This document shows positions 26,198 to 38,132 of a DNA stretch of 64,000 nucleotides, piece after piece; position 1 is the stretch's first letter; each line of letters begins with the position of its first letter. The DNA is from Alkalicoccus saliphilus. GTDB taxonomy: Bacteria; Bacillota; Bacilli; Bacillales; Salisediminibacteriaceae. A model generated the notes under the pieces. That model was given only the letters and a program-made list of their open reading frames with translations, was not told where the DNA came from and did no database searches. The position numbers were made by a program, and so were the translations under genes. The DNA lies in assembly GCF_003044065.1 (NCBI RefSeq), contig NZ_PZJJ01000014.1, positions 1 to 64,000 on the forward strand, read 5' to 3'.

Positions 26198-26361
26198 TTT
26201 AATCATTATAAAAGACTGTTTAAACTTTAACAGGAGTAGTTTAATCATTAAAGCTTCCTGTTTTGTCATTAAGCAGGTTTTCAATCATTATAGATAATTA
26301 ATTTGTCAGTATAAACTTGTCCTCGAAGAAAATTAATCATTACAGGCTTCTTTTTAATCAT
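26198..26361. repeat. ATGATTAA-core array, locus 2
   Basis: On the minus strand from 26361, eight ATGATTAA-like cores are spaced 21, 31, 21, 19, 21, 21 and 21 bases apart, identical to locus 1 at 14631-14794. Position-specific variants are also shared: the fifth core is ATGACAAA and the seventh AAGTTTA in both. It sits in a convergent interval after the gntK terminator. The rest of this gene-free interval, to 26531, shows nothing clear. Confidence 0.8.
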
Positions 26362-26531
26362 CAGAAAGCCGGAAGAGGGACAATGTTTTGGGTCGCTGAA
26401 GCTCTTATCAGCCCGTCCACTTTTTCAGGATAAAAAAAGAAGCGGCCCGTTGTACTTTCGGGGCAGCTCCAGTCCATCATTATCGTTCGTCGTCTGCGGT
26501 CTATTTTTGTCTGCCGTACAGCAGGAACCCG

Positions 26532-29161
<2,630 letters not shown>

Positions 29162-29182
29162 TCAGTAAAGGAGAAATTCGAA

Positions 29183-30208
29183 ATGAAAATGACGATAAAG
29201 GAAATTGCCAAGCTGGCAGGAGTGTCCCAGGCTACCGTTTCCAAGATTATTAATAACTATGATGACGTTGGGGCGAAGACGAAAGAAAGGGTGCTCGGAA
29301 TTATGGAAGAGCACGGCTACCGCCCTTCCTACGCCGCACAGTCTTTAGTGAAAAAAGTCACGAAAGTGGTCGGTGTCATCTATGCCGGTAAAATAAATGC
29401 GAATTTTAACCATCCTTTTTTCGTAGACGTTATGAGTATGTTTAAAAAAACGATGGGGGCTGAAGGCTACGATCTTCTGTTTTTCTCCAACGAAAAATTC
29501 CATAAAAACAACGAAAATTATTTAGCCCGCTGTCAGCACTACAATGTAGACGGCTGTATTATTATCGGGGGAGATGAAGTCGAACCGTCCGTCTATGAAC
29601 TGGATCAGAGCGAAATTCCCTGCATCGGGATCGACCTTCCACTGAGTGGAAAGCATTCCGGATATATTATGACCGACAACGCGAAAATATCCGCCCTTGC
29701 TGTGGAACATTTCTACCTTTTGGGAGAAAGAAACATTGCGTTTATAGGAGGAAAAAAAACGTCCAACATTTCCACTGAACGGCTGCACGGCTTTAAGGAA
29801 GTAATGAAGACATACGGTCTGCCGGTGAAGGAAGACTGGATTAAACACGGGGACTTTTTTGAAGAAAGCGGGTTCATCGCGATGAACGAACTTCTCGAGC
29901 AGGAGGAGTGTCCGGAAGCCGTTTTTGCTGCGTCGGATCTGATGGCGATGGGGGCTGTGCGCGCTATTAAAGAGAGCGGGAGAAAAATAGAAGATTTTGC
30001 GGTTATCGGCTGTGACGACATTACAGCTTCCCGGTATATTGACCCGCCGCTGACTACAGTGAAGCAGGATAAGGACAAAATCGGAAAAATGGCGGCTTAT
30101 GTTTTAAAGGACATGATCAACAATCAGATAGAGCAGACGTCGGTCCGGGTGGAACCGGAATTAATCATAAGAGAATCTTGCTCAGAAAAGAAAAGGCAGC
30201 TAAGATGA
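29183..30208 (+). CDS. LacI-family regulator of the beta-glucoside locus
   Basis: A 341-residue regulator: HTH MTIKEIAKLAGVSQATVSKI and hinge helix YRPSYAAQSLVKK, then a periplasmic-binding-protein-like sensor with FAASDLMAMGAVRAIKESG and VIGCDDITASRYIDPPLTT. AAAGGAG precedes the ATG. It is divergent from GH1 and overlaps the DUF624 gene (ATGA). Four related palindromes before GH1, this gene and the ABC genes define its local regulon. The inducer is probably a beta-glucoside. Confidence 0.93.
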   Translation: MKMTIKEIAKLAGVSQATVSKIINNYDDVGAKTKERVLGIMEEHGYRPSYAAQSLVKKVTKVVGVIYAGKINANFNHPFFVDVMSMFKKTMGAEGYDLLFFSNEKFHKNNENYLARCQHYNVDGCIIIGGDEVEPSVYELDQSEIPCIGIDLPLSGKHSGYIMTDNAKISALAVEHFYLLGERNIAFIGGKKTSNISTERLHGFKEVMKTYGLPVKEDWIKHGDFFEESGFIAMNELLEQEECPEAVFAASDLMAMGAVRAIKESGRKIEDFAVIGCDDITASRYIDPPLTTVKQDKDKIGKMAAYVLKDMINNQIEQTSVRVEPELIIRESCSEKKRQLR

Positions 30209-30825
30209 AAAATATCCAAACACTGTCTGAATGGATTTACCGCCTGGCTGTTGTTAACATTTACTTTCTGTTCGGCACGCTCCTCGGGGGAGTGATATTC
30301 GGAATCGGTCCGGCCGCTGCTGCCATGTACGGCACGATCAGCCGGTACTTGGAGGAAGAAACGAAGGAAAGTTCCTGGAAAATATTCTGGGGCTGCTACA
30401 GGAAGTATTTTTTCCGGGCGAACGGCCTTTTTCTTACAGCAGCAGTTCTTGGAGCTGTCCTTTCTATGAATTTTTACGTGTCATTCCGGCTGGAAGGGCT
30501 CCCCGGCAGTATGCTGCTTGGACTGAATTTCTTTCTGCTGGTAATGTACCTTATCTTTGTTTTTTACGCGCTGCCGATTCTCGCTTATAAAAATTATTCG
30601 GCTGTCCACGCTGCGATGTACTCTTTCATCTATGCGTTTTCAACTCCTGTTCTTACAGCAGCCGCTGCCGGAAGTATCGTCATTGTTCACTACATTTTGT
30701 TTTTATTCCCGGTGCTGTACTTGTTTTTTATCGTCAGTCTCCCGGGACTCCTGATTACAAGCGTCACAATTCACGCGGCGGACCTGCCCCGTTTAAAGAA
30801 AACGAAACAGCATATTTTAGTATAA
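30205..30825 (+). CDS. DUF624 (YesL-family) membrane protein
   Basis: A 206-residue protein with about five hydrophobic segments and the DUF624 opening LAVVNIYFLFGTLLGGVIFG followed by GPAAAAMYG. YesL-type proteins accompany CUT1 sugar importers in Bacilli but have no settled biochemical role. Its ATG overlaps the lacI-type stop codon, so the two are coupled. The ABC genes downstream have their own promoter. Confidence 0.85.
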   Translation: MKNIQTLSEWIYRLAVVNIYFLFGTLLGGVIFGIGPAAAAMYGTISRYLEEETKESSWKIFWGCYRKYFFRANGLFLTAAVLGAVLSMNFYVSFRLEGLPGSMLLGLNFFLLVMYLIFVFYALPILAYKNYSAVHAAMYSFIYAFSTPVLTAAAAGSIVIVHYILFLFPVLYLFFIVSLPGLLITSVTIHAADLPRLKKTKQHILV

Positions 30826-30859
30826 TCCATCGATTTAAGAATGTTAAAAAAACTTCCAA

Positions 30860-30873
30860 AGAAAGCGTTGACA
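30860..30873. promoter_or_regulatory. cre-like site over the -35 box
   Basis: AGAAAGCGTTGACA matches 13 of 14 cre positions and includes the TTGACA -35 hexamer, a natural position for CcpA carbon catabolite repression. Confidence 0.6.
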
Positions 30874-30896
30874 TGAAAAGCGGGACACTATACAAT
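30868..30896 (+). promoter_or_regulatory. Sigma-A promoter of the sugar ABC genes
   Basis: TTGACA (30868-30873) and TACAAT (30891-30896) with 17 bp spacing, directly followed by a LacI operator at the transcript start. Confidence 0.85.
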
Positions 30897-30900
30897 GACA

Positions 30901-30917
30901 TTACGAAACCGATTTAG
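30901..30917 (+). promoter_or_regulatory. LacI operator 1 of the ABC genes
   Basis: TTACGAAACCGATTTAG overlaps the predicted transcript start. Confidence 0.7.
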
Positions 30918-30952
30918 ATTTAACTGCTCACAATATTTTACTATCACAAAAG

Positions 30953-30973
30953 ATTGAACCGGACAGGTTCAAT
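30953..30973 (+). promoter_or_regulatory. Leader hairpin
   Basis: ATTGAACC-GGACA-GGTTCAAT is a perfect 8-bp stem in the untranslated leader between the two operators, without a T-run. It may be a further protein site or an mRNA 5' stabiliser. Confidence 0.4.
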
Positions 30974-30988
30974 CAAAACTTTCATCTT

Positions 30989-31005
30989 TTACGAAACCGA
31001 TTTAG
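30989..31005 (+). promoter_or_regulatory. LacI operator 2 of the ABC genes
   Basis: The same TTACGAAACCGATTTAG as operator 1, 88 bp downstream. Two identical sites at this distance would allow DNA looping or a transcription roadblock. Confidence 0.7.
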
Positions 31006-31078
31006 TTTTTAGTTGTATGAAGCTCTCAGTCTGAAAAACATTTTTAAAAAGTACTTAATCATATTTCAGGGGGAATGA

Positions 31079-32416
31079 ATGATGAAAAAATCAAGTATGC
31101 TTACAGTTCTTACAGCCATGGCTTTTTTGACAGCTGCCTGCGGAGGCAATGAAGCAAATAATGAAGAAGCTCAGGCGGACGGTGGAAACAACAATGCAAA
31201 TGTTGACAACGAAGACGCAGATGTCACGGATCTCGGAGCTGAGGACGCCGAGGTAGAGCTTTCGTTCTGGCTGTTCGGTGCTACAGGCTACCCGGAACTG
31301 GCTGAAGAATATATAGAAGAAAATCCGGAAGTAAGTATTACGTTCCAGGAAATTGATATGGAGGATCACCATAACAACCTTTTCACAGCGCTTTCTGCAG
31401 GAAGCGGTGCTCCTGATATGGCTGCTATTGAAGTTTCGGAAATTGACGGTTACAAAAACGCAGAAGACCGCTTCGTAAACTTGTATGATCTTGGAGCGGA
31501 AGACGTAGAAGATGATTTCCTTGACTGGGCGTGGGAAGTAGGTTCAAACGTTGAAGGGGACTTCCAGTTTGGTCTGCCAACCGACATCGGTCCGACGGTA
31601 ATGTTCTACCGGGCAGATATTTTTGAAGAAGCAGGACTTCCTTCTGAGCCGGAAGAGGTAGAAGAGCTTCTGCAGACATGGGAAGATTTCGAGGAGGCTG
31701 GTGACACTGTCCTTGAGGAAACAGGGACACCGATGACTGGCAACCCGGAAACTCTTTTTAACGCCAAACGGGATCAGGCACCAGAGCATTATTTTAATGA
31801 AGAAGATGAACTGATTCTGGATTCTACTCCATATGTAGAAGAAGCATTCATGGATACTTCTGCATTGATCGAGCAGGGCCACGTGGATAACTACGGTATG
31901 TGGACGCCTGAGTGGGGCGGAGCGATGGACGACGGTGGTTACGCAACGCTTCTTGCACCGGCATGGATGCAGGGAGTAGTAAAAGATAACGCACCGGACC
32001 AGGAAAACTGGCGAGTAGCTTCTATGCCTGAAGGCGGCGGAAACTGGGGAGGTTCCTACATTACTATCCCGGATCAGTCCGAGCACCCGGAAGAAGCATT
32101 TGCTTTCATGGAGTGGCTGCTTGCACCAGAGCAGCAGCAGAAAGCTTTTGAAAACATGGGTCTTTTCCCATCCGCACCGGAAGTGTATGAAATGGAAACC
32201 TTCACAGAATTCAGTGATGACTACTTTGGCGGGCAGAATACAGCGGAAGTCTTTGCCGAGTCCGCACTGGAAAACGAACACGTACACAAAGGTCCTCAAT
32301 ACGGGGATGTAAACACCGAAATTCTGGACGGCCTCGACAATGTTTATGATGGAGCAGATCCGGAAGAAGAGTGGGAAGATGTTTTAACGCGGGTAGAGCA
32401 GAGAACTTCCAGATAA
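31079..32416 (+). CDS. Sugar ABC transporter substrate-binding lipoprotein
   Basis: A 445-residue CUT1-type binding protein with lipobox FLTAAC near residue 20, an Asn/Asp-rich linker, then VELSFWLFGATGYPELAEEY and the family block FTALSAGSGAPDMAAIEVSE. The C-terminal half has WGGSYITIPDQSEHPEEAFA. AGGGGG serves either of two adjacent ATGs (31079 or 31082). It delivers an oligosaccharide, by context a beta-glucoside, to the two permeases downstream. A terminator-like hairpin follows, which favours excess binding protein. Confidence 0.92.
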   Translation: MMKKSSMLTVLTAMAFLTAACGGNEANNEEAQADGGNNNANVDNEDADVTDLGAEDAEVELSFWLFGATGYPELAEEYIEENPEVSITFQEIDMEDHHNNLFTALSAGSGAPDMAAIEVSEIDGYKNAEDRFVNLYDLGAEDVEDDFLDWAWEVGSNVEGDFQFGLPTDIGPTVMFYRADIFEEAGLPSEPEEVEELLQTWEDFEEAGDTVLEETGTPMTGNPETLFNAKRDQAPEHYFNEEDELILDSTPYVEEAFMDTSALIEQGHVDNYGMWTPEWGGAMDDGGYATLLAPAWMQGVVKDNAPDQENWRVASMPEGGGNWGGSYITIPDQSEHPEEAFAFMEWLLAPEQQQKAFENMGLFPSAPEVYEMETFTEFSDDYFGGQNTAEVFAESALENEHVHKGPQYGDVNTEILDGLDNVYDGADPEEEWEDVLTRVEQRTSR

Positions 32417-32429
32417 CACTGGTGGAAGA

Positions 32430-32463
32430 GAGAGCGTAGTGGTCTCACTGCGCTCTCCTTTTT
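32430..32463 (+). terminator. Attenuating hairpin after the binding protein gene
   Basis: A perfect 12-bp stem, GAGAGCGTAGTG / CACTGCGCTCTC, followed by CTTTTT sits between the binding protein and the first permease. Partial termination would lower permease expression. Confidence 0.7.
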
Positions 32464-32497
32464 CATACATACCAGGGGCAGGATAAGGAGGTACAAC

Positions 32498-33496
32498 ATG
32501 TCAAACACACTTAGAAAAGAAATAAATACCGGGGCAGAAGAACACGACGGTGAAACAGAAAACAACGTAAAAAAGCCGAAGAAACCAAAGAAAAGGCTTT
32601 TTTCCCAGAAACAGAAGGATATGGCTTCAGGTTACTTGTTTATTTCTCCATTTTATCTGCTCTTTGCCGTATTCGGAGTCTTCCCGATTCTATTCAGCTT
32701 TTATCTCGCTTTTTTTCGCTGGGATGGACTTGGAGAGATGGAATTTGTCGGATTAAATAACTTTAATATCATATTTAATGACCCGCTTTTTTGGAAATCA
32801 CTGTACAATACGATTATTATCGGACTGATGGGGACCGCCCCGCAACTTATCGCGGCGCTTCTCCTCGCTTTTGCACTGAATTCAGTTTTAATTAAATATA
32901 AAAGTGTTTTCCGGCTGGCCGTTTTTCTGCCGTATGTTACTTCCATCGTGGCAGTGGCCATTATTTTCAGTGTTATTTTCAGCAACCAGGAATCCGGACT
33001 CGTCAATTCATTTTTAGGGGTGTTCGGTATTGATCCAATTACATGGACCCGCTCGGAATGGGGAGCAAAAGTTGCGATTTCTGCGATGATTTTCTGGCGC
33101 TGGGTAGGATATAATACGATTATTTACCTCGCAGGAATGCAGGCTATTCCAAACGATTTATATGAAGCAGCCAAAATTGACGGAGCGACGCTGAGGCAGC
33201 AGATCTGGCATATTACGATTCCTATGCTTAAGCCGTTTATTATCTTCACGGTTTTTACAGCGACAATCGGAGCACTGCAGATTTTCGCAGAGCCGCATAT
33301 TTTCCAGGGCCGCGGCGGTCGACCGGAAGGCATCAGTATCGTTCTTTATCTTTACCGGGAGGCCTTCGGAAGCAACTTCTTCGGAACTGCTTCGGCTACA
33401 GCGATTGTTCTCTTCTTTATTATTATCGTATTTTCAGCAGCAAACCTGCTTCTCGTTAACAGAATCGGACGTTCCGGCAAGGTAGGTGAAAAGTGA
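32498..33496 (+). CDS. Sugar ABC permease, MalF-type
   Basis: A 332-residue permease with six predicted helices after a basic N-terminal tail. The EAA loop EAAKIDGATLRQQIWHITIP, which docks the ATPase, is intact. AAGGAGG precedes the ATG. It overlaps the second permease. No ATPase gene is present in this locus, as usual for Bacilli where MsmX serves several importers. Confidence 0.92.
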   Translation: MSNTLRKEINTGAEEHDGETENNVKKPKKPKKRLFSQKQKDMASGYLFISPFYLLFAVFGVFPILFSFYLAFFRWDGLGEMEFVGLNNFNIIFNDPLFWKSLYNTIIIGLMGTAPQLIAALLLAFALNSVLIKYKSVFRLAVFLPYVTSIVAVAIIFSVIFSNQESGLVNSFLGVFGIDPITWTRSEWGAKVAISAMIFWRWVGYNTIIYLAGMQAIPNDLYEAAKIDGATLRQQIWHITIPMLKPFIIFTVFTATIGALQIFAEPHIFQGRGGRPEGISIVLYLYREAFGSNFFGTASATAIVLFFIIIVFSAANLLLVNRIGRSGKVGEK

Positions 33497-34335
33497 TGAG
33501 CTCTGAAAAGAAAAAATTAAGATCTGCCAAGCTGTTTATTTACACCAGTCTAATACTGGTTGGCCTGGCTTCTCTCTTTCCTTTTTACTGGATGTTCGTC
33601 ATGGCGACGAATCCAAATAATCTGATCAACAGAAATCCTCCGGTGATGACACCGGGAACTGAAATGTTTTCCAACTTCCAGAAAGTTCTGGACAGTATCC
33701 CGTTTTTCCAGGCGATGCTTAACTCACTGATCGTTACGACAAGTATCACGTTTGGGGTATTGATTCTCTGCTCGCTCGCTGGGTTCGCCTTTGCGAAACT
33801 GCATTTCCCGGGAAGAACGATTCTGTTCGTTTTCATTCTTGGAACTATGATGATTCCCCCGCAGCTTGGTTTAATACCTACGTATTTTATTATTACCGAG
33901 CTGGGATGGCTCAGTGATCTCCGTGCCGTTATCGTGCCGGGGCTGATGAACGCCTTCGGAATCTTCTGGATGAGGCAGTATATCTCCAGCTCTGTTCCGG
34001 ATGAATTGATAGAAGCTGCCAGGATCGACGGCTGTTCCAACTTCCGGATTTACTGGAATATTATCGTACCGGTTATTCTGCCGGCGTTTGCAACGCTCGG
34101 AATTATCGTATTCATGGCTATCTGGGGAGATTACCTGTGGCCGCTTGTCGTACTGCAGGATCAGTCCACCCATACAATACAGGTAGCGTTACGTTCCTTG
34201 ATGGACGACCGGGTGCGCGACTACGGAATGATTCTATCCGGTACCTTCTGGGCGACAGTGCCGTTGATTGTTGTCTTCCTGCTGTTCAACCGTCTGTTTA
34301 TCAAGAGTATTACAGACGGAGCTGTGAAGAGCTGA
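33496..34335 (+). CDS. Sugar ABC permease, MalG-type
   Basis: A 279-residue permease with six predicted helices and EAA loop EAARIDGCSNFRIYWNIIVP. It starts at the ATG overlapping the previous stop (TGATG); a GTG three bases earlier is also possible. It pairs with the MalF-type subunit to import the sugar. Confidence 0.92.
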   Translation: MSSEKKKLRSAKLFIYTSLILVGLASLFPFYWMFVMATNPNNLINRNPPVMTPGTEMFSNFQKVLDSIPFFQAMLNSLIVTTSITFGVLILCSLAGFAFAKLHFPGRTILFVFILGTMMIPPQLGLIPTYFIITELGWLSDLRAVIVPGLMNAFGIFWMRQYISSSVPDELIEAARIDGCSNFRIYWNIIVPVILPAFATLGIIVFMAIWGDYLWPLVVLQDQSTHTIQVALRSLMDDRVRDYGMILSGTFWATVPLIVVFLLFNRLFIKSITDGAVKS

Positions 34336-34395
34336 TAAACTGTTCTTTTCAGCTGCCTTGAAAATAGCTCGTTTAAGAGAAAGGCATAATGCTGC

Positions 34396-34512
34396 TGCAC
34401 TTTCAGCGGAGCTTACCCGAGGGCTTGTTCTCGACTAATTTTGGCAAAAGAACCGTCCGCCAAAATGGATTCTCGAACGGCGCTGATCCTCTGGGTGTCT
34501 CCGCCTTCGTTA
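34396..34512 (+). repeat. Intergenic palindromic repeat, copy B
   Basis: It has the arms GCTTACCCGAGGGCTTG and CTCTGGGTGTCTCCGCC and a tip hairpin AATTTTGGC..GCCAAAAT. Same orientation as copies A and C. The 472-bp interval 34336-34807 otherwise holds only a terminator. Confidence 0.75.
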
Positions 34513-34643
34513 CACAGCATAAAATAGCTTCATTTTTCATGGGGCAGTTTTGAACTGCATCCATGTCTCTGTTCAAGCTCTAAGTTTATGAGAAGAGCAC
34601 CTTTGCTCTTTTCACAAAATGCGATATTTTATTTACAGCCTGA

Positions 34644-34676
34644 AACGGTCATGACGATTCCGTCATGGCCGTTTTT
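34644..34676 (+). terminator. Terminator-like hairpin upstream of the phosphorylase
   Basis: An AACGGTCATGACG / CGTCATGGCCGTT stem, then TTTTT. It probably ends the ABC operon. Confidence 0.8.
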
Positions 34677-34807
34677 TGAAAGTTTCCCGGAAGCTTCGTA
34701 TTCCTGGTTGAAATAACTCCTTTAAAGCCGTGTTTTAAGCATGCTAAAGTTTCAGATTTTCATAAACCGCAGGAAACTACACCAAAAGATCCTGATGGAG
34801 GTATACA

Positions 34808-37800
34808 ATGTATCGATTAGAGAAAGACCATTCATTTACTATAAATAACTACCAGCATCTGCCGACATTCTCGAGCTTTCTTCCGGGCATAGCGGGGGAG
34901 AACGGTATCCCGATATGGGCATTTTATGTGAACCGAGGCCAGGGCATCGCCGGTTTCGGCTTACAGGACAAAGATCATGCTGTGATGGAATTTTTTCCGG
35001 CGGATAAAGCGTATCACATGGTCTACAGTCAGGGGTTCCGCACGTTTATAAAGATTCATCAGGAAGGTACGGACCAGTTTGTAGAACCTTTTTCGATACA
35101 AAGCAAATATCAAAAAGACGTGACAGAAAAAATGAATGTTTCCGAAAATGTGTTGAAGCTGGAACATGTGAACAGCACATTGGGACTCACTGTGCAGGCA
35201 GAATACTTTTCTCTTCCGGAGCTTCCTGCCGGGGGACTGGTGCGTTTTGTGAAAGTGACAAATACGTCGGATGACGTGCAGACGATGGAAATGATTGACG
35301 GGCTGCCGGCGATACTTCCGTCAGGCGTGAAAAATATGCCTTACAAAGAACTCGGCAATACGCTGAAAAGCTGGTTTGAAGTGAAAAAACTGCAAGATAA
35401 TACGGCCTGCTATATGCTTCGGGGAAGTATCGAAGACAGTTCCGAAGTAAAGGAAACGAAAGAAAGCAGTTACTACTGGAGTACAGTTTTTCAGGGAGGG
35501 AAAGAATACCGTCCGGAACCGATTATCGACCGGTCCGTTCTGTTTGGATCGGACACTTCGCTTCAGTATCCGGAAAAATTTCTGAACCATTCTCTCACGG
35601 AACTGGCGGCAGAAGAGGAGCAGACGACCAATCAGGTTTCTTCGGGCTTTACGCCCGTTCATGCATCGTTAAAACCGGGCGAAAGTATCGAAATCTGGAG
35701 TGTGATGGGTGCGGCTTCCTCTCTCGAAAAGATTGAGAAACTGACAGCATCCAGCTTTACAAAAGAGAAGCTTGCCGGGGCACGGAGAAGGGCAGCAGGT
35801 ATTACCGGGGATCTGCTGGCTCCAGCCAATGCAGAAACCGCCCAGGAAGTTTTTGATGCCTATGTCAGACAGAGCTACCTGGATAACGGACTGCGTGGAG
35901 GGTTCCCGAAAGTATTTGGAACGAAGGAAAAGAAAAATGTATTTTATCTGTACTCCAGAAAGCACGGGGATCTGGAAAGAGATTATAATTTTTTCTCGAC
36001 CAACCCAACGTATTATTCTCAGGGAAACGGAAATTACAGAGATATTAATCAGAACCGGCGGATGGATATTTTCTTTGAGCCGGACGTATACGATACGAAC
36101 ATTCATCAGTTTATGAGCCTGATCCAGCTGGACGGGTACAATCCGCTCCAGGTACAGGGCGTCCGCTATCGAATGCTGCCGGAGAAAATGACAGAAGTTC
36201 TTACTTTTTTCCGAAAGGAAGACGAGCCACTCTTAGCAGCATTTTTCAGAGGAAGCTTTACTCCGGGAGAAGTAAAACACTTTTTGGAAGATCAAAACAT
36301 CACCTGTGAAGTGGATTTTCACAGCCTGCTTGCCGTACTGCTTACATCCTCGGAGCAGCTTTATCAGGCAGCCTACGGCGAAGGATACTGGATCGATCAT
36401 TGGACATACAATCTTGATTTAATCGACAATTTCCTTTCCATCTATCCGGATCATGCAGAAAAGCTGTTTTTCGGTAAAGGCTATCCATTTTACGACAGCG
36501 GGATGTATATAAAGCCGAGAAAAGAAAGGTATGTAATAAAAGAAGCTGGAATCCGTCAGTATCATGCGGTCGTGGAAAGCGGAAATAAAAATTACCGTTC
36601 GGAAAGTCCGTGGGTTCGGGACGAGAACGGGAATATTTACGAAACGAACCTGTATTCCAAGCTGGTGCTGCTCGCGGCCGTGAAAATCGCTGCGCTGTCT
36701 CCATACGGTCTCGGGCTGGAAATGGAAGCAGACAAGCCAGGATGGAATGACTCCTTAAATGGTCTTCCAGGCATGCTCGGCTCCGGCACGTCGGAGCTGA
36801 TGGAGCTCTACCGGCTGCTTTTCCTCCTGAAAGATACCGGCGGAAAAGGAGATATCCGGCTTCCATCCGAAGGAGCGGAATTGCTGGACCATCTGTCAGA
36901 AGAAATCATCAGAAAAGAAGAAACAGATCCCATGACTTACTGGCACCGCGTAAATGAGCATAAAGAAAAATACCGTGCTTCTGTTCGCGGAGGAATAACC
37001 GGTTCGGAAAAAGTGTATACGCGGAAAGAAATAAATGAAAAAGTGGAACAGATGCTCTCCGTCACAGCGCCGGCTGTGGAAAGCGTAAAGTCGTACGAAG
37101 AGATTCCACCGACGTACTTTTATTTTCAAACGGATGCCGACAACCTGCAGGAACATAAACTGCAGAAGCTGGATCTGACGCCGAAAGCTGTGGCACCATA
37201 TCTGGAAGGAGCAGTGAAGGCACTGAAGACTTCTGCCAGAGGGGAAGCAGAGGATCTGTATAGAAAAGTTAAGCAGTCGAACTTATTTGACAAGAAGCTG
37301 CAAATGTATAAAGTATCCTCCTCTATCGAGGGAGAGCCGAATGAAATAGGTAGGGCAAAGTCTTTTACTCCCGGATGGCTGGAAAATGAGTCTGTTTTTC
37401 TTCACATGGAATATAAATACCTGCTCGAAGTTTTGAAGGCCGGGCTCGTGGACGAGTTTTACAAGGACGCCGAAAATATCCTTATCCCTTTTATGGACCC
37501 TGAAGTCTACGGCAGAAGCATACTGGAGCATTCCTCCTTTATCGCAAGCTCCGCACACCCTGATCCGAAAGTGCATGGAAGAGGATTTGTCGCAAGGCTG
37601 AGCGGCGCAACCGTGGAATTTCTAAACATGTGGGCCTGGATGACAGCCGGTCCTTCTCCTTTTACGGTGTACGAAGGAAAGCTCGCATTCCGCCTGTCTC
37701 CTGCACTTGCCGACTGGCTGTTTAAAGAGGACGGCACGCTCCGCTTTACGCTGTTCGGCCAATGTGAAGTTACGTATGAAAATAAAGAACGTAAAGCCAC

Positions 37801-37951
37801 GTTTGGAAAAAATGGTGTGGTGCCGGTGTCCTATGAACTGACATACAACAACGGACGGACACACCTCGTCCACGCCCGGGAAGTGACCGGGGAACACGCT
37901 TATGCGATCCGTAACAAAGAAGTAAAAGCTATACGGGTCATTCTAAAGTAA
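34808..37951 (+). CDS. GH94-clan glucan/cellobiose phosphorylase-like enzyme
   Basis: A 1047-residue protein resembling inverting beta-glucan phosphorylases. An N-terminal beta-sandwich part is followed by an (alpha/alpha)6-type domain containing GGFPKVFG, SRKHGDLERDYNFF and RDINQNRRMDIFFEPD, then ADKPGWNDSLNGL, where the Asp of WND corresponds to the proton donor in GH94. The size is above classical GH94 cellobiose phosphorylase (about 800) and closer to GH149/GH161 beta-1,3-oligoglucan phosphorylases, but the family cannot be settled here. No signal peptide, so it acts in the cytoplasm on imported oligosaccharides, releasing glucose 1-phosphate. GGAGG precedes the ATG. Confidence 0.75.
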   Translation: MYRLEKDHSFTINNYQHLPTFSSFLPGIAGENGIPIWAFYVNRGQGIAGFGLQDKDHAVMEFFPADKAYHMVYSQGFRTFIKIHQEGTDQFVEPFSIQSKYQKDVTEKMNVSENVLKLEHVNSTLGLTVQAEYFSLPELPAGGLVRFVKVTNTSDDVQTMEMIDGLPAILPSGVKNMPYKELGNTLKSWFEVKKLQDNTACYMLRGSIEDSSEVKETKESSYYWSTVFQGGKEYRPEPIIDRSVLFGSDTSLQYPEKFLNHSLTELAAEEEQTTNQVSSGFTPVHASLKPGESIEIWSVMGAASSLEKIEKLTASSFTKEKLAGARRRAAGITGDLLAPANAETAQEVFDAYVRQSYLDNGLRGGFPKVFGTKEKKNVFYLYSRKHGDLERDYNFFSTNPTYYSQGNGNYRDINQNRRMDIFFEPDVYDTNIHQFMSLIQLDGYNPLQVQGVRYRMLPEKMTEVLTFFRKEDEPLLAAFFRGSFTPGEVKHFLEDQNITCEVDFHSLLAVLLTSSEQLYQAAYGEGYWIDHWTYNLDLIDNFLSIYPDHAEKLFFGKGYPFYDSGMYIKPRKERYVIKEAGIRQYHAVVESGNKNYRSESPWVRDENGNIYETNLYSKLVLLAAVKIAALSPYGLGLEMEADKPGWNDSLNGLPGMLGSGTSELMELYRLLFLLKDTGGKGDIRLPSEGAELLDHLSEEIIRKEETDPMTYWHRVNEHKEKYRASVRGGITGSEKVYTRKEINEKVEQMLSVTAPAVESVKSYEEIPPTYFYFQTDADNLQEHKLQKLDLTPKAVAPYLEGAVKALKTSARGEAEDLYRKVKQSNLFDKKLQMYKVSSSIEGEPNEIGRAKSFTPGWLENESVFLHMEYKYLLEVLKAGLVDEFYKDAENILIPFMDPEVYGRSILEHSSFIASSAHPDPKVHGRGFVARLSGATVEFLNMWAWMTAGPSPFTVYEGKLAFRLSPALADWLFKEDGTLRFTLFGQCEVTYENKERKATFGKNGVVPVSYELTYNNGRTHLVHAREVTGEHAYAIRNKEVKAIRVILK

Positions 37952-37996
37952 AAGCTCCTGAAGAAAGAATAGACGGAGTAATAATTAACGCTCAAT

Positions 37997-38042
37997 AAAA
38001 AAGAGAGGCTGCACTTCATCCGAAGGACAGCTTCTCTTTTTA
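37997..38042 (+). terminator. Terminator of the phosphorylase gene
   Basis: An AAAGAGAGGCTG / CAGCTTCTCTTT stem followed by TTATA. A second hairpin, CGGGAGAAG / CTTCTCCCG (38060-38091), lies just beyond. Confidence 0.8.
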
Positions 38043-38132
38043 TATCACTTTTTTTAAGGCGGGAGAAGGCAGTATCAGTAAGCTTCTCCCGTTTACATTT
38101 GAAAACAGTATTAATCACGCAGAACTGTCAGT

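Noticed and set aside
34396-34512. Insertion sequence or riboswitch
   Set aside because: No transposase or terminal duplications; it matches the dispersed palindromic repeat family instead.
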